DNA from: Sulfitobacter sp. F26169L
Lineage (GTDB): Bacteria > Pseudomonadota > Alphaproteobacteria > Rhodobacterales > Rhodobacteraceae
DNA length: 64,000 nt
Assembly (NCBI RefSeq): GCF_026410285.1
Contig: NZ_JAPMLP010000009.1
Coordinates: 32,281 to 96,280, forward strand
Direction: 5' to 3'
Shown: positions 54,961-62,622 of the stretch, piece after piece
Layout: each line of letters opens with the position of its first letter
Position numbering within the stretch: position 1 is the first letter of the stretch
Notes under the pieces: model-generated
What the model was told of the DNA's origin: nothing
What the model saw: the letters and a program-made list of their open reading frames with translations, nothing else
The model's database searches: none
Translations under genes and position numbers: made by a program

Positions 54961-56046
54961 TCAACCGCCGGATGAGGCCTTCAAGCTGGCAAGAATTTCC
55001 TCCGTATCACCACCGACAGCCGCAGGTGATTTTACAGGTTCCGGAACACTTCGCGAAAATCGCGGGGCCGGCGCGGCCTGTGACACACCATTGACGTCAA
55101 TCATTACCTCTCGTGAAGCCATATGCGGATGTGATGCCACATTTTCAAATGCCAGCACAGGCGCGACACACGCATCGGTTCCCTCAAAAATTTCGACCCA
55201 TTCCGCCTGTGTGCGTGCAGCAAAAACCTCTTCGTACTGGGCTGAACGGGCGTGCCAGCTCGTTTGGTCAAACTGGCTCGCGCCGTGCTCTGCTGGCAAA
55301 CCCGCCTTTTCCAGCAAAAGCGCATGAAACTGCGGCTCGATCGAGCCAACGGTCATGAACAGATTATCGCTGGTCCGGTAGCAGCGATAAAAGGGCGCGC
55401 CGCCATCAAGAACATTGTTCTGGCGGAAACTGCTCCATTGGTCGCGGGCCAAGAATGTATGGATCAGCCCCATCATCGCAGAAACACCATCGACCATTGC
55501 GGCATCAACCACTTGCCCTTTGCCGGAGGTGTGTCGTTCGTAAACGGCAGCCATGATACCCAGCAGCAGGAACATCGTGCCCCCGCCATAATCCGCGACA
55601 AGATTGAGAGGTGGCGGGGGCGGCGCGTTCGCTGTCCCCATTGCGGCCAAGGCACCGGTCAGCCCCAGATAGTTTATGTCATGTCCGGCAAACTTGCTCA
55701 GAGGTCCGGTTTGGCCCCATCCAGTAATACGGCCAAGGATGACGTGATCATCAAGATCGTCCGGCCCCAGCCCCAACCGCTCCATCACGCCGGGGCGGAA
55801 CCCTTCGATCACGATCCCCGAAGCGTTAATCAAAGCACGCGCAGCCTGCCGACCCTCCTCTGTTTTCAGGTCGAGCACGACAGAGCGCTTGCCACGGCGG
55901 TTCACATCCGTCTTGTCCGCAGGTGCGTGGGCGCGGTCAATTACAATGACGTCGGCGCCCAGATCAGCCAATAGCTGACCCGCCAGCGGGGCAGGCCCGA
56001 GGCCAACCATTTCAACGACTTGCATACCTTTCAAGGGTCCTGACAC
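54961..56046 (-). CDS. CaiB/BaiF family CoA-transferase or acyl-CoA racemase
   Basis: It has 361 residues from a GTG at 56046 with GAGGAGA just upstream; the longer frame to 56196 runs into the dehydrogenase gene and has no ribosome site. Family segments are VEMVGLGPAPLAGQLLADLG, NRRGKRSVVLDLKTEEGRQA, IEGFRPGVMERLGLGPDDLD, TGWGQTGPLSKFAGHDINYL and GKGQVVDAAMVDGVSAMMGL. The AGHDINYLGLTGAL form is that of alpha-methylacyl-CoA racemases, and racemisation of a branched acyl-CoA would fit the following dehydrogenase. Transfer of CoA is the alternative. It is related to the CoA-transferase at 25129. Confidence 0.87.
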   Translation of the reverse strand: MSGPLKGMQVVEMVGLGPAPLAGQLLADLGADVIVIDRAHAPADKTDVNRRGKRSVVLDLKTEEGRQAARALINASGIVIEGFRPGVMERLGLGPDDLDDHVILGRITGWGQTGPLSKFAGHDINYLGLTGALAAMGTANAPPPPPLNLVADYGGGTMFLLLGIMAAVYERHTSGKGQVVDAAMVDGVSAMMGLIHTFLARDQWSSFRQNNVLDGGAPFYRCYRTSDNLFMTVGSIEPQFHALLLEKAGLPAEHGASQFDQTSWHARSAQYEEVFAARTQAEWVEIFEGTDACVAPVLAFENVASHPHMASREVMIDVNGVSQAAPAPRFSRSVPEPVKSPAAVGGDTEEILASLKASSGG

Positions 56047-56056
56047 GGGTATCTCC

Positions 56057-57214
56057 TCAGTTCCGGTTCCGGTCGTCCAGCCCCAGACCGCGACCGATAA
56101 TTTCGCGCATGATCTCGGACGTTCCGGCATAAATCCGGCTGATCCGCGCATCAACGTAGAGGCGTGAGATTTCGTACTCTTCCATGTATCCCGCACCGCC
56201 GTGCAGTTGCAGGCAAGTGTCGATGATCTCGCCCTCTATTTCAGAGGTGAACAGCTTGGCCTGTGCCGCCATCTCTGCGGTACATTCACCTTCCATATGC
56301 GCCATTGCGCAATGATCCAGATAGGCCCAGCCGACATCAAGCTTGGTCCGCACATCCGCCATCGCAAAGCGGCTGTTCTGGAACGTGCCTATGGGTTTTC
56401 CGAAGGCGCGCCGCTCCTTGATGAATTCCATCGTGATGTCGAACGCGCGTTCAGCCCGCGCAAGATAGCCGTCCGCGCCGATCAGACGCTCTTCGGCAAG
56501 GTTGGTCATCATGATTTTGAAGCCGTCGCTGCCCGTCCCCACGAGGTTCGCAGCAGGCACCTTGACGTTGTCAAAGAAAAGTTCGGAGGTATCCTGCGCT
56601 TGCAGCCCCATCTTTTTGAGATTCTGGCCTTTGGCAAATCCTTCCATGCCTTCCTCGACCCAGAACAGGCCGATGGCGCGGGGGTTTTCCGGATCGGTTT
56701 TGGCGGCGATCAGGTAAAGACCGGCGATCTGGCCGTTGGAGATATAGGTTTTTGATCCGTTTAGAATCCAGTGGTCGCCCTGCTTTTCCGCACGCGTCTT
56801 GATGCCTGCCAGATCGGAACCGCTGGAGGGTTCTGTCATGCCAATCGCAAGGATTGTCTCGCCGGAAACGACACCGGGCATGTATCTCTTTTTCTGGTCG
56901 TCTGTGCCGTAGCGGTGCAGATACGGACCCACGATGCGGTTGTGCAAAGGAACAAAGAACGAGCTTTCAGCCTTGCCGATCTCTTCGTTCAGGATCATGT
57001 CGAACCTGAAATCGTCCAGACCCATGCCGCCGTATTCTTCATCTGCGTACATCGCCAGATAGCCGTTCTTACCCGCCGACAGCCAGGCCTCTTTACTGAC
57101 CTGCTTCGCTTCACGCCAGCTTTCAGCGTTTGGCGTGACTTCGGCGGCAATCCATTTGCGCACGGATTCCCGGAACATGTCATGTTCTTCTTCAAAAATG
57201 CGTCTCTTGATCAT
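56057..57214 (-). CDS. Acyl-CoA dehydrogenase (long-chain/branched type)
   Basis: This 385-residue dehydrogenase has the FAD segment MTEPSSGSDLAGIKTRAEKQ, then LNGSKTYISNGQIAGLYLIA, the substrate helix ERRAFGKPIGTFQNSRFAMA, LHGGAGYMEEYEISRLYVDA and RISRIYAGTSEIMREIIGRG. The catalytic base position in the IYAGTSEIM segment matches the family that carries the Glu in the GT(S)E region. It lies 10 bp upstream of the CoA-transferase or racemase gene. It should desaturate the acyl-CoA at C2-C3. Confidence 0.9.
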   Translation of the reverse strand: MIKRRIFEEEHDMFRESVRKWIAAEVTPNAESWREAKQVSKEAWLSAGKNGYLAMYADEEYGGMGLDDFRFDMILNEEIGKAESSFFVPLHNRIVGPYLHRYGTDDQKKRYMPGVVSGETILAIGMTEPSSGSDLAGIKTRAEKQGDHWILNGSKTYISNGQIAGLYLIAAKTDPENPRAIGLFWVEEGMEGFAKGQNLKKMGLQAQDTSELFFDNVKVPAANLVGTGSDGFKIMMTNLAEERLIGADGYLARAERAFDITMEFIKERRAFGKPIGTFQNSRFAMADVRTKLDVGWAYLDHCAMAHMEGECTAEMAAQAKLFTSEIEGEIIDTCLQLHGGAGYMEEYEISRLYVDARISRIYAGTSEIMREIIGRGLGLDDRNRN

Positions 57215-57258
57215 GGTTGTATCCTCACTTGCGCTTCGCGTTGGGATTTCTGATTGAT

Positions 57259-58092
57259 TTAGCTGTTGGTCCAGTTGGGTGAGCGCTTTTCGACAAACGC
57301 TTGCACCCCTTCTTTGCCGTCATTTGACGTCAGAACCGTTTGAAATTCCGGCCCGCTCGCCTTGAAAGCTTCCGGCAGCCGCTCGATGTCTTCTTCGAGA
57401 ATGTTCAAAACACGCTTGGAGGCACGCACCGCTGTCGGTGAGGCCATCGTGATCTCTTTCGCAATGGCACGGGCGATGTCCATCGCGCTCTCTCCATCCG
57501 GTGCCACGCGGTTGATTATACCCAACGCACAGGCGCGCTCTGCATCAATCGCGCGTCCGGTCAGGATCAACTCCATCGCGGCCTTTCTACCGATCTGGCG
57601 CGTCAGACGCTGGACACCCCCCGCCGCCGCAAATAGCCCTACCTTGACCTCGGGCAGGGCAAACTTCGCACCGGCATCCGCCACCGCGATATCGCTGGCC
57701 AGCACAATCTCGCAACCGCCGCCCATTGCCACGCCGTTCACCGCAGCAATGATCGGTTTTTCACGGCCCCACCGGTTGCAGATGCCGCCAAACCCGGACT
57801 CTCCGGGTTGAATGTCATGCCCCTCGCTTGTCGCCTTCAGGTCATTGCCCGAGCAGAACGCCTTGTCCCCCGCACCGGTCAGGATTGCGACCCACAGATT
57901 GCGGTCGCGGTCATAGGCGTTGAAAATTTCTTGCAATTCATGATGAGCCGGACCGTGAAGCGCGTTGTATCGATCCGCACGATCAATCGTCACTTCAAGG
58001 ACATGCCCGTCCCGTGTGACGCTGGTATATTCAAATTTCTTGCTCCAGAATTTATCCAGATCATCACTGTCGGCGCTTTGCGTGTCGGTCAT
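57259..58092 (-). CDS. Enoyl-CoA hydratase
   Basis: This is a 277-residue crotonase. The oxyanion segments AFCSGNDLKAT and NGVAMGGGCEIVLASDIAVA are present, with the first catalytic Glu in GGCE and the second in FALPEVKVGLFAAAGGVQRL. Having both glutamates favours a true hydratase. An N-terminal extension of about 15 residues (MTDTQSADSDDLDKFWSKK) precedes the fold. It lies 44 bp before the dehydrogenase gene on the same message. Confidence 0.9.
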   Translation of the reverse strand: MTDTQSADSDDLDKFWSKKFEYTSVTRDGHVLEVTIDRADRYNALHGPAHHELQEIFNAYDRDRNLWVAILTGAGDKAFCSGNDLKATSEGHDIQPGESGFGGICNRWGREKPIIAAVNGVAMGGGCEIVLASDIAVADAGAKFALPEVKVGLFAAAGGVQRLTRQIGRKAAMELILTGRAIDAERACALGIINRVAPDGESAMDIARAIAKEITMASPTAVRASKRVLNILEEDIERLPEAFKASGPEFQTVLTSNDGKEGVQAFVEKRSPNWTNS

Positions 58093-58166
58093 TCAAGTCT
58101 CCTGCGTTGTGGGGCAGCCCCATGTAAAAGCGCGGTGCCACAAAGGGCACCGCTCCGGATGATCCC

Positions 58167-58946
58167 TCAGCGTGGAGCCATGCGAATTGCACCATCAAGG
58201 CGGATGTCTTCGCCGTTCAGGTAAGAGTTGCGCACAATCTCAAGCGCGAGAGATGCGTACTCCTCCGGCATCCCGAGACGTGCAGGGTTGGGCACCATCG
58301 CACCCAGAGACTGGCGCACGTTTTCAGGCAACCCCATCAACAGTGGTGTCTCAAATAGGCCGGGCAGGATTGTGTTGACCCGGATATGCTCGGCAGACAG
58401 ATCGCGCGCGATGGGCAGGGTCATGCCGACGATTGCAGCCTTTGAGGCCGAATAGGCAACTTGTCCTACCTGCCCATCCTCTGCCGCTACCGAAGCGGTC
58501 GAGATAATGACGCCGCGCTCGCCTTCGTCGGGGTCAAGCGTCATCATGCCAGCGGATGCTTTGACTGTGCAGATAAATGTGCCGATCTGGTTCACTTCGA
58601 TCACTTTACGGTATTCCGCGATTGGGAATTGCGAAATGCCGCCGGTTTTGCGGTCGCGGCCCGCAGTTTTGATCGCGTTGCCGATGCCCGCGCAGTTTAC
58701 CAGAATACGCTCTTGCCCGTTCGCCGCACGTGCCTTTTCAAAACCCGCATCGACGCTGGCCTCGTCAGATACGTTCACTTTGCAGAACACACCGCCCAAC
58801 TCGCTGGCGATGGCCTCGCCCGCTTCTTCGTTCAGATCGAAAAGCGCGACCTTGACGCCCTGTGCCGCAAGCGCCCGTGCAGTAGCAAGACCTAGGCCCG
58901 ATGCGCCGCCCGTGATGACTGCCGAGATTGAATTATCCAGTTTCAT
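58167..58946 (-). CDS. SDR family 3-hydroxyacyl-CoA dehydrogenase (HSD10-like)
   Basis: This short-chain dehydrogenase has 259 residues. The cofactor loop is TGGASGLGLATARALAAQG, the catalytic Ser and YxxxK are in STASVAAEDGQVGQVAYSAS and KAAIVGM, and the end is YLNGEDIRLDGAIRMAPR. This type (type II 3-hydroxyacyl-CoA dehydrogenase, HSD17B10-like) oxidises the 3-hydroxyacyl-CoA produced by the hydratase downstream. It fills the step that lacks a FadB-type enzyme in this operon. The order thiolase, SDR, hydratase, dehydrogenase, CoA-transferase on one strand covers a whole turn of beta-oxidation. Confidence 0.9.
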   Translation of the reverse strand: MKLDNSISAVITGGASGLGLATARALAAQGVKVALFDLNEEAGEAIASELGGVFCKVNVSDEASVDAGFEKARAANGQERILVNCAGIGNAIKTAGRDRKTGGISQFPIAEYRKVIEVNQIGTFICTVKASAGMMTLDPDEGERGVIISTASVAAEDGQVGQVAYSASKAAIVGMTLPIARDLSAEHIRVNTILPGLFETPLLMGLPENVRQSLGAMVPNPARLGMPEEYASLALEIVRNSYLNGEDIRLDGAIRMAPR

Positions 58947-58992
58947 TGATGTCTCTCCGTCTTAAAATTCCAAAATGATCCAGTATACGCGC

Positions 58993-60240
58993 TCAGATGC
59001 GTTCGATGATGATCGCCGGTGCCATGCCGCCTGCCGCGCACATGGTGATCAGGCCATAGCGCCCGCCGGAGCGTTCCAGCTCATCCAGTGCGGTGCCGAT
59101 CAGGATCGAACCGGTGGCCCCGATAGGGTGGCCAAGCGCAATCGCGCCACCGTTGATGTTGACCTTGGAACGATCAAGACCGAGATCGCGGATGAACTTT
59201 TCTGCAACAACAGCAAAGGCTTCGTTGATTTCGTACACGTCGATATCGTCGGTGGTCAGACCGGCCTTTGCCAGCACCTTTCGCGCGGCGGGAACCGGGG
59301 CGTTGAGCATCAGCGTCGGGTCGTCGCCGATGTTGGCGGTGGCCACAATGCGCGCCCGTGGCTTCATTCCGTGCTTTTCCACATAGCCTTCGGATGCCAG
59401 CAACAGGGCGGCCGCACCATCCACAACGCCGGACGAGTTGCCGGCATGATGGACATAATTCATCTTGCCTTTCAGATCAGGATAGCGCGCATAAATCATA
59501 TCGCCATAAGTGGTTCCCGCATCGTCGATGGGAAACTCCATAAACTTGTCAAACACAGTGTTCAGTTTACCGAGAGTCTCTACCGTCGTGCCGGGGCGTG
59601 GAAACTCTTCCTTGTCCAGCACCAGCGCATTGGTGTCCGGATCATAGACCGGCACAAGAGAGCGGTCGAACCGCCCTTCTGCAATCGCGTGGGCCGCGCG
59701 CTGCTGACTGACAGCGGCAAGGCGGTCCGTGGCTTCGCGGTCAATCCCTTCCAGCGTCGCAATCGCATCCGCGCTGCACCCTTGCTGGGTCTGCGGATGT
59801 TTCGCCCGCAAGCTGAGATTGCCAGCGTCCATCATAAACGGTGATTTAGGGTCTGCAATCTGGGCGGTATAGCTCATCATCTCGGTACCGCCCGCGATCA
59901 CAACGTCTTCCATACCGGACATAATCTGCGCGGCTGCGAGTGATACGGTGGTGATGCCAGAACCACAAAACCGGTCCAGCGTGACACCCGATGCGCGGAT
60001 ATCATATCCCGCGTCCAGCGCGGCCATGCGCCCCAGATCACCGCCTTGCTTACCCCGTTGGGTGCTGGTTCCCCAAATGATGTCATCAACATCCGCAGTG
60101 TCTAGGTCGTTGCGATCGCGCAGGGCTGCGAGGACAGTCGCGCCAAGATGCTGGGGGTGCAAATGGGCCAGCGCCCCCTTGCCCACCTTGCCCACACCGC
60201 GCGGGGTGCGGCAGGCGTCTATAATATATGCTTGTGACAT
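58993..60240 (-). CDS. Acetyl-CoA C-acyltransferase (thiolase), second set
   Basis: This thiolase has 415 residues from the ATG at 60240 (MSQAYIIDACRTPRGVGKVG). Cys is in DRFCGSGITTVSLAAAQ, His in [17 protein letters not shown] and second Cys in MCAAGGMAPAIIIE. It differs from the 46646 thiolase in the active site loop (FCGSG against QCGSS), so it probably takes a different chain. It is the first gene of the second beta-oxidation operon; its promoter region holds the dyad at 60442. Confidence 0.92.
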   Translation of the reverse strand: MSQAYIIDACRTPRGVGKVGKGALAHLHPQHLGATVLAALRDRNDLDTADVDDIIWGTSTQRGKQGGDLGRMAALDAGYDIRASGVTLDRFCGSGITTVSLAAAQIMSGMEDVVIAGGTEMMSYTAQIADPKSPFMMDAGNLSLRAKHPQTQQGCSADAIATLEGIDREATDRLAAVSQQRAAHAIAEGRFDRSLVPVYDPDTNALVLDKEEFPRPGTTVETLGKLNTVFDKFMEFPIDDAGTTYGDMIYARYPDLKGKMNYVHHAGNSSGVVDGAAALLLASEGYVEKHGMKPRARIVATANIGDDPTLMLNAPVPAARKVLAKAGLTTDDIDVYEINEAFAVVAEKFIRDLGLDRSKVNINGGAIALGHPIGATGSILIGTALDELERSGGRYGLITMCAAGGMAPAIIIERI

Positions 60241-60441
60241 CAAAAGTCTCCTTGGACGGTATTACTGGGGTCTGGCTGACATACAGGGGCGCTGACTGTC
60301 GCAGCGCTCATAGCGCCAAGCTCCGGCATCGCGCCGATGTCTGCGCCACGGCGACTGCTTCTTGGCAAAGGTAAAACAGTTGTATTTGCCACGCAACGCT
60401 GGACCTCAATGAATTTCATGACCAGAACATCGTTCGCGGAC

Positions 60442-60463
60442 GTTAATTAGTCAAGCAATTAAC
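60442..60463. promoter_or_regulatory. Candidate operator upstream of the second thiolase operon
   Basis: GTTAATT (60442-60448) and AATTAAC (60457-60463) are perfect arms around an 8-base spacer. It lies 202 bp before the thiolase start, in a 418-bp gap (60241-60658) that shows no supported gene. The half sites match the 53964 dyad but the spacing is 4 bases wider. On the minus strand the site contains TTGACT, a possible -35 box. Confidence 0.5.
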
Positions 60464-60658
60464 TTTCAAAACGTCAATGTTATTGCGCTTCAGTTCTGGA
60501 TCGCATCTTTAGGATAGCGCGGGTTGAAGCGCTCGTTCGTCCTATTTGCGCGCTGAATGCTGGTCTGCTCGAAGGCCACGCTTCCACCTCGAGACATGAA
60601 GGCGATCTGCAACTGTTCCGTTTATGTAAATCGGGGACAACGGGAACGCACCAAGCTG

Positions 60659-61819
60659 TCACGAAAGCGTTTCATACTCGGCGTTGTTTGCGAGCGTTTT
60701 GAGGTTTTCGCGCAATTGCGACTGGTTGCGTGCAATCGTTCTGGCCCATGCGTCGGGGTTTGCGCGCAGACGGCTGCGATTTGCGCGAATGATTGTGGTC
60801 GCGGCGCTGACAATCGGGCGCATGAGAACAGCACGCGGCACACGCAGCTCTCCGGCTTTTGCGCGACCATGAAAGCGGTACGTGAGATGCCACAAAAGAA
60901 GGCGCCCGAGCGCTGTGGGAAGCTTTGTATTTTCATGTAGCTGCGCCGCCACGCTCTCTATTGTCGCTTGCGCCAAGACCGCCGACTGATCTGTCAGCGG
61001 GCCGGTCACGGCGTCAAACATTTCATCCACGCGGCGCGCGGCCGCATGGGTCGTGATGCCGCTGATAAGCCGTGCATCCACCCCGAGGAGCCGACCGATG
61101 TAGCCCCAGAAGCGATAGAGGCGGTCAATTTCCTGACCTGTCAGAGCAAAACCGAGGCTGTCTTCAGCCTGCCAGGAAGTACGCGTAAAATCCATCCACG
61201 TACGACCAAGATCCACCTGATTGATCGCCACCCCATAGCGGCTGGCATCATAATCACCTTTGGCAGCGTAAAACCGCACCTTCGCGTGCAGCATGCGCAC
61301 ACCAACGGTCGCGATATACCCCGGCGCACCGGGGCGCAAAGCGCCGGGCAGCATGGCTTCGCCCAGCCATTTCGCGGTTTCGCGCAGCCGCGCGTCTGCA
61401 CCCTCGACAAGCCGCCCCGTGCCTGACAGAACCGCCGCGATCGACGGCGATTCATAAACGCGAATGAGCGAGCCTACACTGAGAGAAATCACATGGACAG
61501 CAGGGGGCATGGTATGGAACGCTTCGCCACCATTGGACAGCAAATCCCCATCAATTGCGGCTGCCGCCTGTTCGATATCTTCAAATAAGTCAGCAAGTTC
61601 GGGATCAGGCTGATCAAGTGTGGCCAGCCCTTCGCGTAGGCCAAGGTCAAGTGCAGCCGATAATTCACGGTCGCCCTCGGCGATGCGTTTTGCAACCGGA
61701 TCAGCCAGCGGATCGCCAGTGGTGAGCGCCCACTGCATGAGATCGGCGCGATCCGTGCCGAACTGCAGTGCAATAGCGTCAAGGGACCCGCGTGCTGTAG
61801 GCCAATGCAGCAGCGTCAT
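60659..61819 (-). CDS. MpaB/Lcp-like oxygenase-family protein (DUF2236)
   Basis: This mostly helical protein has 386 residues and the DUF2236 pattern of MpaB and rubber oxygenases: VHVISLSVGSLIRVYESPSI, VGVRMLHAKVRFYAAK, INQVDLGRTWMDFTRTSWQA, TGQEIDRLYRFWGYIGRLLG and LLLWHLTYRFHGRAKAG. The His in RMLHAKVR fits a heme ligand of this family. Bacterial members are poorly characterised; some cleave isoprenoid double bonds. Its stop is near a gap with no gene, and its start overlaps the next gene by 4 bp, so the two are coupled. The substrate is unknown. Confidence 0.78.
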   Translation of the reverse strand: MTLLHWPTARGSLDAIALQFGTDRADLMQWALTTGDPLADPVAKRIAEGDRELSAALDLGLREGLATLDQPDPELADLFEDIEQAAAAIDGDLLSNGGEAFHTMPPAVHVISLSVGSLIRVYESPSIAAVLSGTGRLVEGADARLRETAKWLGEAMLPGALRPGAPGYIATVGVRMLHAKVRFYAAKGDYDASRYGVAINQVDLGRTWMDFTRTSWQAEDSLGFALTGQEIDRLYRFWGYIGRLLGVDARLISGITTHAAARRVDEMFDAVTGPLTDQSAVLAQATIESVAAQLHENTKLPTALGRLLLWHLTYRFHGRAKAGELRVPRAVLMRPIVSAATTIIRANRSRLRANPDAWARTIARNQSQLRENLKTLANNAEYETLS

Positions 61820-62577
61820 GAACGTGCTTTTGACAACTTTGGCCGAGCCCTCTTGATCGCTGCCCGCAACGCTTCTGAGAACTCACCTTCCCCGAACTTG
61901 CTAAGCGCCGAATGTGCGGCGCAAAGCGTGCGCGTCCCGGACCAATCCGACGCGATCCTCTCTGCCCAATCGCAAAAACGCGCACCGGCGTCCGGCGTGT
62001 CGAGAAGGGCGTCTTTCAATTTGGGATGGAGCGCGATCTCGGGGAGTGGCAGCACCTTACGCAAGGCGTTCGGCAAGGGCAAAACGTTGAACGTGTCGTC
62101 GACATGCAGCGCACCGCTTTCGGCATGATACACTAACAACGATCCCGCATGAACGCTTTCGTCCGCACAGATATAATCAATCCCGTCCGGCATGGAAAAG
62201 CTTAGTTGCGGATACCGCGCGGCGACCGCGTCACTTTCAACCAAGTCGGCGGCCCAATCAACATCGGGCACCTGTTGGGCATGGCGGGAAGATCCATAGA
62301 ACGTCGCAGACGGAAAATCTTTGGCCATCTGTGCACAGTGAAGCGTATGGAAAGGATGTACGTTCAGCACTGCCTCGACCGAGCGCCCTTGATCGGTCAG
62401 CGCCATGATGCGCTCGCGGATCTCACCCTTCAGCGTATAGCTATCGAGAAATACAAACCGCCCCTCGCCAACTTTAACCAACGAGCATTGGGTGCCGACG
62501 TTGAAGACACCGCCCATCCGCAGATCCCCCCTTATGTTCCAGAACGTATCACTCAACTGGACAATTTCCTCGGCCAT
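61816..62577 (-). CDS. Metallo-beta-lactamase-fold-like protein with degenerate metal motif
   Basis: The protein has 253 residues. The order of elements (NVGTQCSLVKVGEGRFVFLD, VEAVLNVHPFHTLHCAQMAK, GALHVDDTFNVL) resembles a metallo-beta-lactamase fold, in which the usual H-x-H-x-D-H motif is here HPFHTLHC: three His remain but the Asp is missing. The later ligand Asp may be in HVDDTF. It could be a hydrolase with altered metal binding or a non-catalytic relative. It is coupled to the DUF2236 gene by ATGA and lies 45 bp after the disulfide reductase gene. A function in the same oxidative process is only inferred. Confidence 0.6.
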   Translation of the reverse strand: MAEEIVQLSDTFWNIRGDLRMGGVFNVGTQCSLVKVGEGRFVFLDSYTLKGEIRERIMALTDQGRSVEAVLNVHPFHTLHCAQMAKDFPSATFYGSSRHAQQVPDVDWAADLVESDAVAARYPQLSFSMPDGIDYICADESVHAGSLLVYHAESGALHVDDTFNVLPLPNALRKVLPLPEIALHPKLKDALLDTPDAGARFCDWAERIASDWSGTRTLCAAHSALSKFGEGEFSEALRAAIKRARPKLSKARS

Positions 62578-62622
62578 GACTCACCTCTTTCAAATTAAGT
62601 TATCGGGCTGCTCTGAGCTAGA

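Noticed and set aside
56047..56196. Extended N-terminus of the CoA-transferase at 54961
   Set aside because: The extra 50 codons run into the dehydrogenase gene and lack family resemblance; a GTG at 56046 with GAGGAGA fits the family start.
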